A stretch of 22,148 bases of DNA from an uncultured Bacilli bacterium (GTDB lineage Bacteria; Bacillota_I; Bacilli_A; RF39; UBA660). The stretch is taken from assembly GCA_934140575.1 (NCBI GenBank), contig CAKPBJ010000019.1, forward strand, positions 1 to 22,148. The letters run 5' to 3'. This document shows, piece after piece, positions 1-7,188 of the stretch; the first letter of the stretch is position 1, and each line of letters begins with the position of its first letter. The notes under the pieces were generated by a model, which was not told the origin of the DNA, made no database searches, and saw only the letters and a program-made list of their open reading frames with translations. The position numbers and the translations under genes are program-made.

Positions 1-2213
1 TTTTCTATTGCTTCTATTAAGTCCATATAATATGAAATGTGTTTTCCTAAAAGTATATCTTCATCACTATAACCATATTTTTTCGCAAACTCTTCTGTCA
101 TGTCCATTCCATCTACGTCTCTTTCTGGAGTTGCGGTTATTCCAAGTACTTTTGCTGGTTGATTTTCTAGTAATTTATCAATCTTTGATGACCACTCAGT
201 GGCACCAGTTCTATGTAATTCATCAAATATTATTAAATCATACTTTTCATTTATAATATTTTCTGCATTATTTCCTGTAACTAAATAACTATAAGTACAT
301 AAAGTTAAATTAGGAAATACTCTGTTTATAATTTCTTCATCAGATTCAGATATACTTTGCCTATAGTTATTAACGATTATTTTCTTTAACTGATCAAGAA
401 TATGATTATTAGGGGCAATATACAATATCTTTGCTTCTCTATTTTCTTCTAATTTTCTTACTTCTTCTGAAATATAAGACATCTGGGCAAGAGCTACATA
501 ACTTTTACCTGTTCCAGTTGGTAAAACAACAGATGTAAAATCATAGTTTTTATAAGAATTATTAATATTTTTAAAAGCATCCATTTGATATGGCTTTAAT
601 TTAATCCTAGAGCCACTAATTTTATTGAGGTCAAGATAATCATCTAATTCATCTATTGTAAATTTATTAGTTCTATCTATTTCTTCATTTGGTCTAATTA
701 ATTTAAGCAAAGTCATATTAGATACTTCTTTATCACTTAAATCTTTGTTTTTTAAATCATTATAAATATCCATAAAATTAGATTTTATTAGTTTATCTTG
801 TAATAGTTTTCTTGAATTGTCACTCAACTTTTCTATTCCATAATAATCCCAATCAATTAAATCTATAATACTACTTGCAATCCACTCTTCATAAGATATA
901 TTTTCATTATACTCAAGATCTAATAAACCATATAATTCTTCTATCGGATCTTCCAATACTCTTATCAATTCACTATTACTCAAGCTATTAATAAATTCAA
1001 GAATGTATAGTTCTTTTTCTTTTATTTTTAAATTAACAGACTCACTTATATTAATAGAGTCTTTAGCTGACTTTCTATTAATAATATCTGCTTCTACTCC
1101 ATAAGTATCTCTTCTTAAATCATCAAGAGTTTTCTTATATTTAGAATCATTTAATATATACTCTAATAAATCAATTGACTTATCTTTTCTTAATTTAGAC
1201 TTCGCAAGAGAATAAGATTTTTGGTAAATCTCTTTTGCAGCACTATAACTAATATGTCCTTTACCAAGCTTATATAAATTTTCTATTGTTAATTTATCAT
1301 TTAAATTATCAACATTATAATCATTAGATAAATAACCTACGTTTAATTCATTATTATTTAACTTATTTAATAAAATATTTTTTATTTCTTTTATATCATC
1401 TGTTTCTGGTACTTGTTGAAGTAAACCAAAAATATCTAATATATTAGCATTTGCCTGAAATAAGTTTTTATTAATATCTTTATAATGAATTACTTCTAAA
1501 GAAGAGAAAGCACTTCCAATTGTTGAGAATAAGAAACTATTACCTATCTTTTTAATTATATTTTTATCCATTATATCCGCTTTTAAAATAATCTTATTCT
1601 TAAATAAATTTTGTTCTTCATTTAAGGCATCATAATTAATTGATCCTGTTATATTCTTTAAAGAAAGATTTTCTTGGACTTGTTCTTTTATTTTTTCAAG
1701 TTCTTCTTGAGATTTAGCTTTATCAATCATATCAAAATACTTTTTTATGTCTGATTCATTATCTAACTTAGAATAAAATTCATCTAATACCCTAGATACT
1801 TCCAAGAACATATATTTTCCCGCAAAAAAAGTATCTTTTTCAAAATCTTTTTTAGGTACTTTTAAAACTATATATTCATCATTATAAGTACTTCTTCCAT
1901 AGTCTAAGGCAACATTCGCATTACTAGAAAAAGATATACAATTAGTATGTTTATTATAGTTTGTCTTTATATGTTCTGTCATTTCTTCTAAAGAAATATC
2001 ACTATCTTTTGTAAAAGTTGTTTCTCCATAGAACTCTCTATCAGTAATTAATCTTGTAATTTTACCTGATTCATCAACTATACTTCTATTTTTTATTGAC
2101 TCTACATCCACTTCTTCAAGAGATCTAAAAAAATAATAATTTTCATCATCACTATAAATATTAAAGTTTTCTACATTAAAAAGTTTTTCTAACTGACCTA
2201 AGTTCATATTCAT
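1..2213 (-). CDS. Superfamily 2 DEAD/DEAH-type helicase with long novel N-terminal region (partial, C-terminus outside window)
   Basis: The frame is open from the ATG at 2213 to the window edge, giving 737 complete codons with no stop. Helicase motifs are visible at the C-terminal side: LKPYQMDAF at about 539-547, Walker A PTGTGKS at 565-571, motif Ia IAPNNH near 599-604, motif II DELH at 664-667 and motif III ATPERD at 694-699. The second RecA-like domain lies beyond the edge. This resembles the ResIII-type helicase/restriction family (established for the motifs). Residues 1-540 match nothing I recognise with confidence. The first 125 residues show FR (29-30), CISFSS (92-97) and EYIVLKV (113-119), a pattern like R-S-E ADP-ribosyltransferase folds (inference). 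ATG 2213 has a modest AGGGTG site 6-7 nt upstream; a second ATG at 2207 is possible. It could be a phage-defence or DNA-repair protein; no partner gene is visible. Confidence 0.85.
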   Translation of the reverse strand, partial: MNMNLGQLEKLFNVENFNIYSDDENYYFFRSLEEVDVESIKNRSIVDESGKITRLITDREFYGETTFTKDSDISLEEMTEHIKTNYNKHTNCISFSSNANVALDYGRSTYNDEYIVLKVPKKDFEKDTFFAGKYMFLEVSRVLDEFYSKLDNESDIKKYFDMIDKAKSQEELEKIKEQVQENLSLKNITGSINYDALNEEQNLFKNKIILKADIMDKNIIKKIGNSFLFSTIGSAFSSLEVIHYKDINKNLFQANANILDIFGLLQQVPETDDIKEIKNILLNKLNNNELNVGYLSNDYNVDNLNDKLTIENLYKLGKGHISYSAAKEIYQKSYSLAKSKLRKDKSIDLLEYILNDSKYKKTLDDLRRDTYGVEADIINRKSAKDSINISESVNLKIKEKELYILEFINSLSNSELIRVLEDPIEELYGLLDLEYNENISYEEWIASSIIDLIDWDYYGIEKLSDNSRKLLQDKLIKSNFMDIYNDLKNKDLSDKEVSNMTLLKLIRPNEEIDRTNKFTIDELDDYLDLNKISGSRIKLKPYQMDAFKNINNSYKNYDFTSVVLPTGTGKSYVALAQMSYISEEVRKLEENREAKILYIAPNNHILDQLKKIIVNNYRQSISESDEEIINRVFPNLTLCTYSYLVTGNNAENIINEKYDLIIFDELHRTGATEWSSKIDKLLENQPAKVLGITATPERDVDGMDMTEEFAKKYGYSDEDILLGKHISYYMDLIEAIE

Positions 2214-2239
2214 AAAAAACACCCTAACCTTATAAATAT

Positions 2240-2268
2240 ATTTTAGCATAAAAATAAAAGTTTGAAAA
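2240..2268 (-). promoter_or_regulatory. Sigma-A-like promoter of the helicase gene
   Basis: The minus strand reads TTTTCA (2268-2263), a 17-bp spacer, then TAAAAT (2245-2240), with TG one base upstream of the -10 (extended -10). It sits between the terminator of the MATE gene and the helicase start. Confidence 0.55.
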
Positions 2269-2273
2269 CGCAA

Positions 2274-2298
2274 GAAAAAAAGAAGATTTCTCTTCTTA
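2274..2298 (-). terminator. Intrinsic terminator of the MATE-kinase gene
   Basis: On the minus strand AGAAGA pairs with TCTTCT (plus 2291-2296 and 2281-2286) around a GAAA tetraloop, followed at once by a run of T. The stem abuts the stop codon at 2296-2298. Confidence 0.75.
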
Positions 2299-4266
2299 TT
2301 TAATAAAATCACATATAATATCAGCAGTCTTTTCAACACCATACTTATCAACATTTATTGATAAGTCATAGTTATTTTGATTAGTCCATTCTCTATTAGT
2401 ATAGAATTTATAATGCTTTTGTCTTTCTTTATTAATCTTTTTAATTTGTTTTAAAGCATTTTTCTTATCTAATCCATAATATTTTACTGCTCTATTAACT
2501 TTACTTTCATCATCACTATATAAGAATACTTTTATTGTATCTTTATTATCTTTTAAAATATAATCGGCACATCTACCAACAATAACGCATGACTCTTTCT
2601 TAGCAAGTTTTTCTATAACTTTTGTCTCAGCAATAAATAATCTATCATCATTATTATTTTCATAACTTGCAGATTTTTTCTTTTCATCTGTCATTTCTAC
2701 ATATTCTTCTGATAAACCTGCTTTTTTAGCTGATAGAGATATTATTTCTTTATCATAGAAAGGTACTCCTAATTTTTTAGAAACTAATGAACCAACAAAT
2801 CTACCACCTGATCCATATTCACGAGCTATTGTAATTACTACATGTTTTCCTTTATAAGTATTTGCTTCTTCGTGTTTTTCGGTATATGTATCAGTTAATT
2901 CCTTAACACCTAGTTTTTTATATTCTGAGCTTAATATAAATATAGTTATAATAAAACATAAAATATCTGCGATACATCCAGCATATAAAACTCCATATAT
3001 TCCTTTATTAAATAAAAACGCAAGTATTAATGAAATTGGTATTAATAAAATTATTTGTCTTATAAATGTAACAGCAGTTGATTTAACAACATGTCCTAAG
3101 GATTGAATTACAATACTTGTAGTCATTTCTAATGCGTTAAGTGCAATTACTAATAAGAAACTATGACACATAAGTGTTGCGAACTCCATAAATAATTTAT
3201 ATGATGGATCACTTGCTGAAATAAAGATTCCTGCAATTTGTCTTGGAAATAATAAAAATACCAAGTTAAATATTATTCCTACAGTAAAGTTTATTATTAA
3301 AACTTTCTTGATAGTTTCTTTTACCCTTAATTCATTACCAGCTCCATAGTTAAATCCAATTATTGGTTGAGATCCAATAGAAATTCCTAAAACAGTTGAA
3401 ATATATAAACTATTTATTTTAGAAATAACTCCATAAACTGATAATGGTATATCTGCACCAAACTTAGTCTTAGCTCCAAGATATGTCATTATATTATTCA
3501 TAAACACAAATAATACTAGTATTGTTGCTTGTGTTATAAATGAAGAAAGACCTAAAGATAATATTCTGAAAATATCTTTATCTAATTTAAAATCTCTCTT
3601 TTCTAATTTTACTGATTTTACTTTTCTAAGATATAAAACAGCAATTATAAAAGAAACAACCTGTCCAATAACAGTCGCAACAGCTCCTCCTTGAACACCC
3701 ATATTAAATCCAAATATAAATATAGGATCTAATATTATATTTATAATTGCACCAATAACTAACATTATCATAGAGTATTTTGGAGCTCCATCTGCTCTTA
3801 TAATACTTGATAATGAAGAATAAATAATCATAAACGGTGCACCAATAATAATTATTCTTCCATAATCAACTGCATACTTATATACACTTTTAGTACAACC
3901 AAATAAATATACAAGTTGTGGTAAAAAGATATACGCAAATACGCTTATAATAACTGATACTAAAACAGTTAAACTTACAGCTTGCCCAATACTTTTAGCA
4001 GCTTCATCTTTTTTATTTTCTCCTAATTTTAAAGATAAATTAGCAGCTGCTCCATTTCCAATTAATCCAGCAATTGCATTAAAAATTATAACTAATGGAA
4101 ATATTACATTAGTTGCTGCATTACCAAGAGTACCTACACCCTTACCAATAAAGATTTGATCAACAATATTATAAACTGAATTTATAAGCATACTAATAAC
4201 ACAAGGTACACTAAATGCAAGTATCAATTTATTAATCTTATCTTTTCCTAAATTTAATTCTTTCAT
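2296..4266 (-). CDS. MATE-family efflux transporter fused to a cytidylate-kinase-like domain
   Basis: 656 residues. Residues about 1-455 are a complete MATE multidrug/cation antiporter with roughly 12 hydrophobic helices; the start shows the usual NxVDQIFIGKGVG helix pattern and a central loop near 215-230. After a hydrophilic linker (about 455-475), residues 476-656 match the cytidylate-kinase-like family: IAREYGSGGRF (480-490) as the nucleotide loop, VPFYDKEII (501-509) and SCVIVGRCADYIL (559-571). The kinase part would face the cytoplasm as a C-terminal tail. The start at 4266 is chosen because GGGAG lies 7 nt upstream; extending to 4302 adds 12 unlikely residues. The frame is continuous, so the fusion is not a read-through of two genes. 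What is transported or phosphorylated is unknown. Confidence 0.9.
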   Translation of the reverse strand: MKELNLGKDKINKLILAFSVPCVISMLINSVYNIVDQIFIGKGVGTLGNAATNVIFPLVIIFNAIAGLIGNGAAANLSLKLGENKKDEAAKSIGQAVSLTVLVSVIISVFAYIFLPQLVYLFGCTKSVYKYAVDYGRIIIIGAPFMIIYSSLSSIIRADGAPKYSMIMLVIGAIINIILDPIFIFGFNMGVQGGAVATVIGQVVSFIIAVLYLRKVKSVKLEKRDFKLDKDIFRILSLGLSSFITQATILVLFVFMNNIMTYLGAKTKFGADIPLSVYGVISKINSLYISTVLGISIGSQPIIGFNYGAGNELRVKETIKKVLIINFTVGIIFNLVFLLFPRQIAGIFISASDPSYKLFMEFATLMCHSFLLVIALNALEMTTSIVIQSLGHVVKSTAVTFIRQIILLIPISLILAFLFNKGIYGVLYAGCIADILCFIITIFILSSEYKKLGVKELTDTYTEKHEEANTYKGKHVVITIAREYGSGGRFVGSLVSKKLGVPFYDKEIISLSAKKAGLSEEYVEMTDEKKKSASYENNNDDRLFIAETKVIEKLAKKESCVIVGRCADYILKDNKDTIKVFLYSDDESKVNRAVKYYGLDKKNALKQIKKINKERQKHYKFYTNREWTNQNNYDLSINVDKYGVEKTADIICDFIK

Positions 4267-4289
4267 ACTTCTACTCCCTTCTTCCTCAC

Positions 4290-4328
4290 AAAAAAATAAC
4301 ATATTTAAATGTAATACGTTATTTTTTT
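4290..4328. repeat. 11-bp inverted repeat in the MATE gene leader
   Basis: AAAAAAATAAC (4290-4300) and GTTATTTTTTT (4318-4328) are perfect inverted arms around a 17-bp spacer. It lies just downstream of the predicted transcription start and before the SD site, where an operator or leader hairpin would act. The arms are very A/T-rich, so chance is a real alternative. Confidence 0.5.
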
Positions 4329-4338
4329 ACGCTTGTTC

Positions 4339-4368
4339 ATTGTAGCACAAATAATTTTTTTGTGTAAG
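4339..4368 (-). promoter_or_regulatory. Sigma-A-like promoter of the MATE-kinase gene
   Basis: The minus strand reads CTTACA (4368-4363), an 18-bp spacer, then TACAAT (4344-4339), with TGC directly before the -10 (extended -10). The predicted start is near 4332, giving a leader of about 65 nt. Confidence 0.6.
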
Positions 4369-4385
4369 CATTTTTTTAAAAAGTT

Positions 4386-5405
4386 TTATTGATTTTGACT
4401 GTTAGCTTGATTTGTTTGTTGTTTAGCAGCCTCTTCCTGTTGCTTTTTTGCCTCCTCAGCAGCTTTCTTCTCTAATTCTTCTTTTTCTTTTGCCTTATCA
4501 ATTTTATTAAATTTAAGCCCTTTATCTTCAAGATCTTTTATTGTTAAAACATTATTTAAAAGAACACTTCTCAATGGTGTAGATGTCGCAACTTTACCTC
4601 TAACTTCAGGAGTAACAATAAATGTTCTATCTAGTGTGCCAATCTTATCAAACTCATACCTATAAGTTTCATCTTCATAAAATACTTCAGGTCCCTCATT
4701 AGTATTATCAGTACTATTTTGTTCATCTTCCTGTTTTATCTCCCAAATAAATTTAAAATCATCATCTTTATATGTACAAAAATCATTCTGGAAAGAAGTA
4801 CCTTTAGGTGCTAAATAAACATCATTAACATTAGTCCTATGACATTTATACATAGTTAATCCATTATTAGATAAATTATATAAATCAGTAAAAACTTCAG
4901 TACTCATATCATTACTAAGTCCATTATAAGCAAGATTATTATCAAAATTCCCCATAAACTTAGAATCTTTCTTTAAATAATCAAGTAAACTTTTAGTCTT
5001 ATTTTCAGAAGTAACATTAATTTCATCAATACAATATAAATAAATCTTAGTATCTAAATCAGCATAATATAAAACAGAGCCTGTAGTACAACTTTTATCA
5101 ACCTTAGTTTTAATAGTAAAATCTAAACTATGTTCTTTATATTGTTTAGGAACTTTTAACTTTTGATTCAAAACTGTATATTCAATATCAGAAGAATCTA
5201 CTAAAGATTCATTAGTTGAAACTTTTACTTTACGTGAAGCTTGATAAAACAAACCTCTATAACTTTGAATCTTAGTACTCTCATCATATTTACTAATATT
5301 AAAAATAGGAGCTTGTCCAGAATTCATTCTATAATAATCAATAAAAGCACTTGAAACACCAAATATAACTAATATAATTAAAAAATTACGTATCTTCTTA
5401 AGCAT
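4386..5405 (-). CDS. Membrane-anchored extracytoplasmic protein of unknown function
   Basis: 339 residues with no family I can name. Residues 1-6 are basic and about 7-24 form one hydrophobic segment, a signal anchor or uncleaved signal peptide, so most of the protein should be outside the membrane. The body (about 30-290) is rich in beta-prone stretches and holds four well-separated cysteines (in KSCTTG, YLYCID, YKCHR and DFCTYK), which could form disulfides outside. The tail from about 304 is a charged K/E/A/Q coiled-coil-like segment ending in an N/Q-rich tip. AAGGGG lies 7 nt before the ATG at 5405. The gene has its own promoter and stands alone between the trxA terminator and the MATE gene. 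A cell-surface or envelope role is only inferred. Confidence 0.85.
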   Translation of the reverse strand: MLKKIRNFLIILVIFGVSSAFIDYYRMNSGQAPIFNISKYDESTKIQSYRGLFYQASRKVKVSTNESLVDSSDIEYTVLNQKLKVPKQYKEHSLDFTIKTKVDKSCTTGSVLYYADLDTKIYLYCIDEINVTSENKTKSLLDYLKKDSKFMGNFDNNLAYNGLSNDMSTEVFTDLYNLSNNGLTMYKCHRTNVNDVYLAPKGTSFQNDFCTYKDDDFKFIWEIKQEDEQNSTDNTNEGPEVFYEDETYRYEFDKIGTLDRTFIVTPEVRGKVATSTPLRSVLLNNVLTIKDLEDKGLKFNKIDKAKEKEELEKKAAEEAKKQQEEAAKQQTNQANSQNQ

Positions 5406-5431
5406 ATCTATACCCCTTTTACTATATACTA

Positions 5432-5461
5432 ATTATAACATTTGTTTTTTATTTTTGTCCA
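5432..5461 (-). promoter_or_regulatory. Sigma-A-like promoter of the 339-residue membrane protein gene
   Basis: The minus strand reads TGGACA (5461-5456), 18 bp, then TATAAT (5437-5432), with TGT before the -10. It starts immediately past the trxA terminator. Confidence 0.7.
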
Positions 5462-5463
5462 TA

Positions 5464-5499
5464 AAAGAAAAAAAGAAAACTATAAAATAAATAGTTTTC
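5464..5499 (-). terminator. Intrinsic terminator of the trxB-trxA operon
   Basis: A perfect 9-bp stem, GAAAACTAT with ATAGTTTTC (plus 5475-5483 and 5491-5499), has a 7-nt loop and is followed on the minus strand by TTTTTTTC. Confidence 0.85.
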
Positions 5500-5509
5500 A
5501 AATTAATAA

Positions 5510-5818
5510 TTATAAATTATTTAACATTTCTTCTAATTCATCTATCTGTTTTAATCCAACAGATTTAGTAATTAATTTTCCGTCTTTAAATAATAATAGT
5601 GCTGGTATTGACATTATACCATAATTTTTACAAACACTCTCTGCTTCATCAACATCTAACTTATAAAAATGTGTATCTTCCCTATTACTAGCTAATTCAT
5701 CAATTATAGGTGATAACATTCTACAAGGCCCACACCATGTAGCATAGCAATCAACTAAAACTTTTCCATCCTTTATTTTATCATTAAATTCATTTTCTTT
5801 TATTTCTATTACTTCCAT
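5510..5818 (-). CDS. trxA: Thioredoxin
   Basis: 102 residues, full length for bacterial thioredoxin. The redox motif WCGPC is at 28-32 (C29, C32) and the cis-proline loop is visible in SIPALL. It reduces protein disulfides in the cytoplasm and is itself reduced by thioredoxin reductase, whose gene lies directly upstream. One base separates the trxB stop from this ATG, and the SD site (GGAGG, 6 nt upstream) is inside the end of trxB, so the two are almost certainly co-transcribed and coupled. A strong terminator follows. Confidence 0.96.
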   Translation of the reverse strand: MEVIEIKENEFNDKIKDGKVLVDCYATWCGPCRMLSPIIDELASNREDTHFYKLDVDEAESVCKNYGIMSIPALLLFKDGKLITKSVGLKQIDELEEMLNNL

Positions 5819-5819
5819 A

Positions 5820-6713
5820 TTAAGCCTCCATTTTTTTTATTATTTCAGTTGCTGCAATAGCTCCATCAGCAGTTGCAGTCGCAAGTTGTCTTAATGTTTT
5901 TACTCTAGTATCTCCAACTACATATATATCATTAGTTTTTGTACATAAATTATCATCAGTAACTATATATCCATTAGAATCAAGTAAAACAATATTTTCA
6001 AATCTCTTATTATCAGGAATATTACCAATCGCAATAAATAACCCATCAATATCCAATTTATTAATATTATTCTCTATATCAGTCACTTCTATACTTTCTA
6101 AATGATCTTCTCCATTAATACTTGTAATATTAGAATTTAAAATTAATTCAATGTTATCCTTTTTTAAAACATCATTAATTAATTTTTCTTCTCCTCTAAA
6201 CTTATCTCTTCTATGAATTAAATAAACTTTTTTTGTAATATTTGATAAATAAATTGCATCTTCAAGAGCAGTATTTCCTCCACCAACTACCGCAACAACT
6301 CTATCTTTAAAGAAATTACCATCACATGTTGCACAATATGATATACCTTTTCCTAATAGTTTTTCTTCATTTAAAATATTTAATTTTCTTTTCTTTAAAC
6401 CTGTCGCAATAATTATACTCTTTGCTTTATAAGTATTTTTTGAAGTTTTAACTTCCTTTTCATCAGTAATTTCAATTACTTCTTCATACTTAAATTCAAC
6501 TCCAAGTTTTTTTATTTGATTATATAAATTTGTTGCAAAATCAAATCCTGATATATTTGGAATTGCTGGATAATTTTCAATATTACTTGCATTAATAATT
6601 TGTCCGCCGTAACACTCTTTTTCTAATATAAGAACTTTTTTATTTGCACGTAACGCATATAAAGCAGCACTCATTCCACTTGGACCTGCACCAACAATTA
6701 TTACATCATACAT
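5820..6713 (-). CDS. trxB: Thioredoxin reductase (NADPH, FAD)
   Basis: 297 residues, slightly shorter than most TrxB. The FAD-binding GAGPSG is at 8-13, the redox centre CATC at 127-130, the NADPH-binding GGGNTA at 144-149, and HRR at 167-169 is the pair that selects NADPH. The C-terminal FAD motif VGDTR and the QLATATADGA stretch close the protein. It moves electrons from NADPH through FAD and the CATC disulfide to thioredoxin, encoded next. GGGAG lies 7 nt before the ATG and a near-consensus promoter is just upstream. Flavin reductases of the same fold are the only alternative, and the motif set plus the adjacent trxA make that unlikely. Confidence 0.97.
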   Translation of the reverse strand: MYDVIIVGAGPSGMSAALYALRANKKVLILEKECYGGQIINASNIENYPAIPNISGFDFATNLYNQIKKLGVEFKYEEVIEITDEKEVKTSKNTYKAKSIIIATGLKKRKLNILNEEKLLGKGISYCATCDGNFFKDRVVAVVGGGNTALEDAIYLSNITKKVYLIHRRDKFRGEEKLINDVLKKDNIELILNSNITSINGEDHLESIEVTDIENNINKLDIDGLFIAIGNIPDNKRFENIVLLDSNGYIVTDDNLCTKTNDIYVVGDTRVKTLRQLATATADGAIAATEIIKKMEA

Positions 6714-6738
6714 ATAATCACTCCCAATTTATAATTAA

Positions 6739-6767
6739 ATTTTACGTAAATTAATCTTTTATGTCAA
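6739..6767 (-). promoter_or_regulatory. Sigma-A promoter of trxB-trxA
   Basis: The minus strand reads TTGACA (6767-6762), exactly 17 bp, then TAAAAT (6744-6739): a perfect -35 and a near-perfect -10. The -35 sits only 2 bp past the T-run of the preceding terminator. Confidence 0.85.
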
Positions 6768-6769
6768 CT

Positions 6770-6794
6770 AAAAAAATATGTCCAAAGACATATT
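6770..6794 (-). terminator. Intrinsic terminator of the 99-residue protein gene
   Basis: An 8-bp stem, AATATGTC with GACATATT (plus 6775-6782 and 6787-6794), has the loop TTTG on the minus strand and is followed by a T-run. Confidence 0.75.
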
Positions 6795-6799
6795 CCAAT

Positions 6800-7099
6800 T
6801 TAATAACCTTTTGATTTTCCTTCAGTTTGAACTGGTACTAATCCATTTAAAATTTCTCTCAACTTAGAATTCAAAGAAGAAACAATTATTAACATACTTT
6901 CAACTCCAATTGAAGCTCTTTTTATTTTTTCTAATCTTTTAATAGTTTCTTGAAACTTATTAAAATCTTTTTTAACATTACTCAATTCTTCCTCATTAGT
7001 AGCTGTAGTCATAGCATTAATATAATAATTTCTTATATCAGATTTTAATCTATCGTATTCTTCTTCCTCACTATATAGCATCTCTAATCTAGTGTTCAT
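6800..7099 (-). CDS. Small coiled-coil-like protein of unknown function
   Basis: 99 residues, not recognised. It is mostly helical and highly charged (EEEEYDRLK near the start, KRLEKIKR near the middle), with no signal peptide, membrane segment, cysteine or enzyme motif, so it is probably a cytoplasmic helical-bundle or coiled-coil protein. The ATG at 7099 has a strong GGGGGAG site 7 nt upstream, a clear promoter and its own terminator, which make the gene credible despite its size. Neighbours (peptidoglycan-binding protein upstream, trxB downstream) give no functional hint because it is a separate transcription unit. Confidence 0.8.
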   Translation of the reverse strand: MNTRLEMLYSEEEEYDRLKSDIRNYYINAMTTATNEEELSNVKKDFNKFQETIKRLEKIKRASIGVESMLIIVSSLNSKLREILNGLVPVQTEGKSKGY

Positions 7100-7127
7100 T
7101 GTTAATCTCCCCCTTTAGATGCCACAT

Positions 7128-7156
7128 ATTATAACACATATATACTATAAAGTAAA
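7128..7156 (-). promoter_or_regulatory. Sigma-A-like promoter of the 99-residue protein gene
   Basis: The minus strand reads TTTACT (7156-7151), 17 bp, then TATAAT (7133-7128), preceded by TGT (extended -10). Confidence 0.7.
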
Positions 7157-7188
7157 CTTATTTATTAAATTTTCAATATAAAATAAAT

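Noticed and set aside
8..256. Plus-strand ORF of 82 codons at the left edge
   Set aside because: It lies opposite the helicase domain, whose minus-strand frame carries conserved motifs (DELH, ATPERD); the plus-strand product is low complexity.
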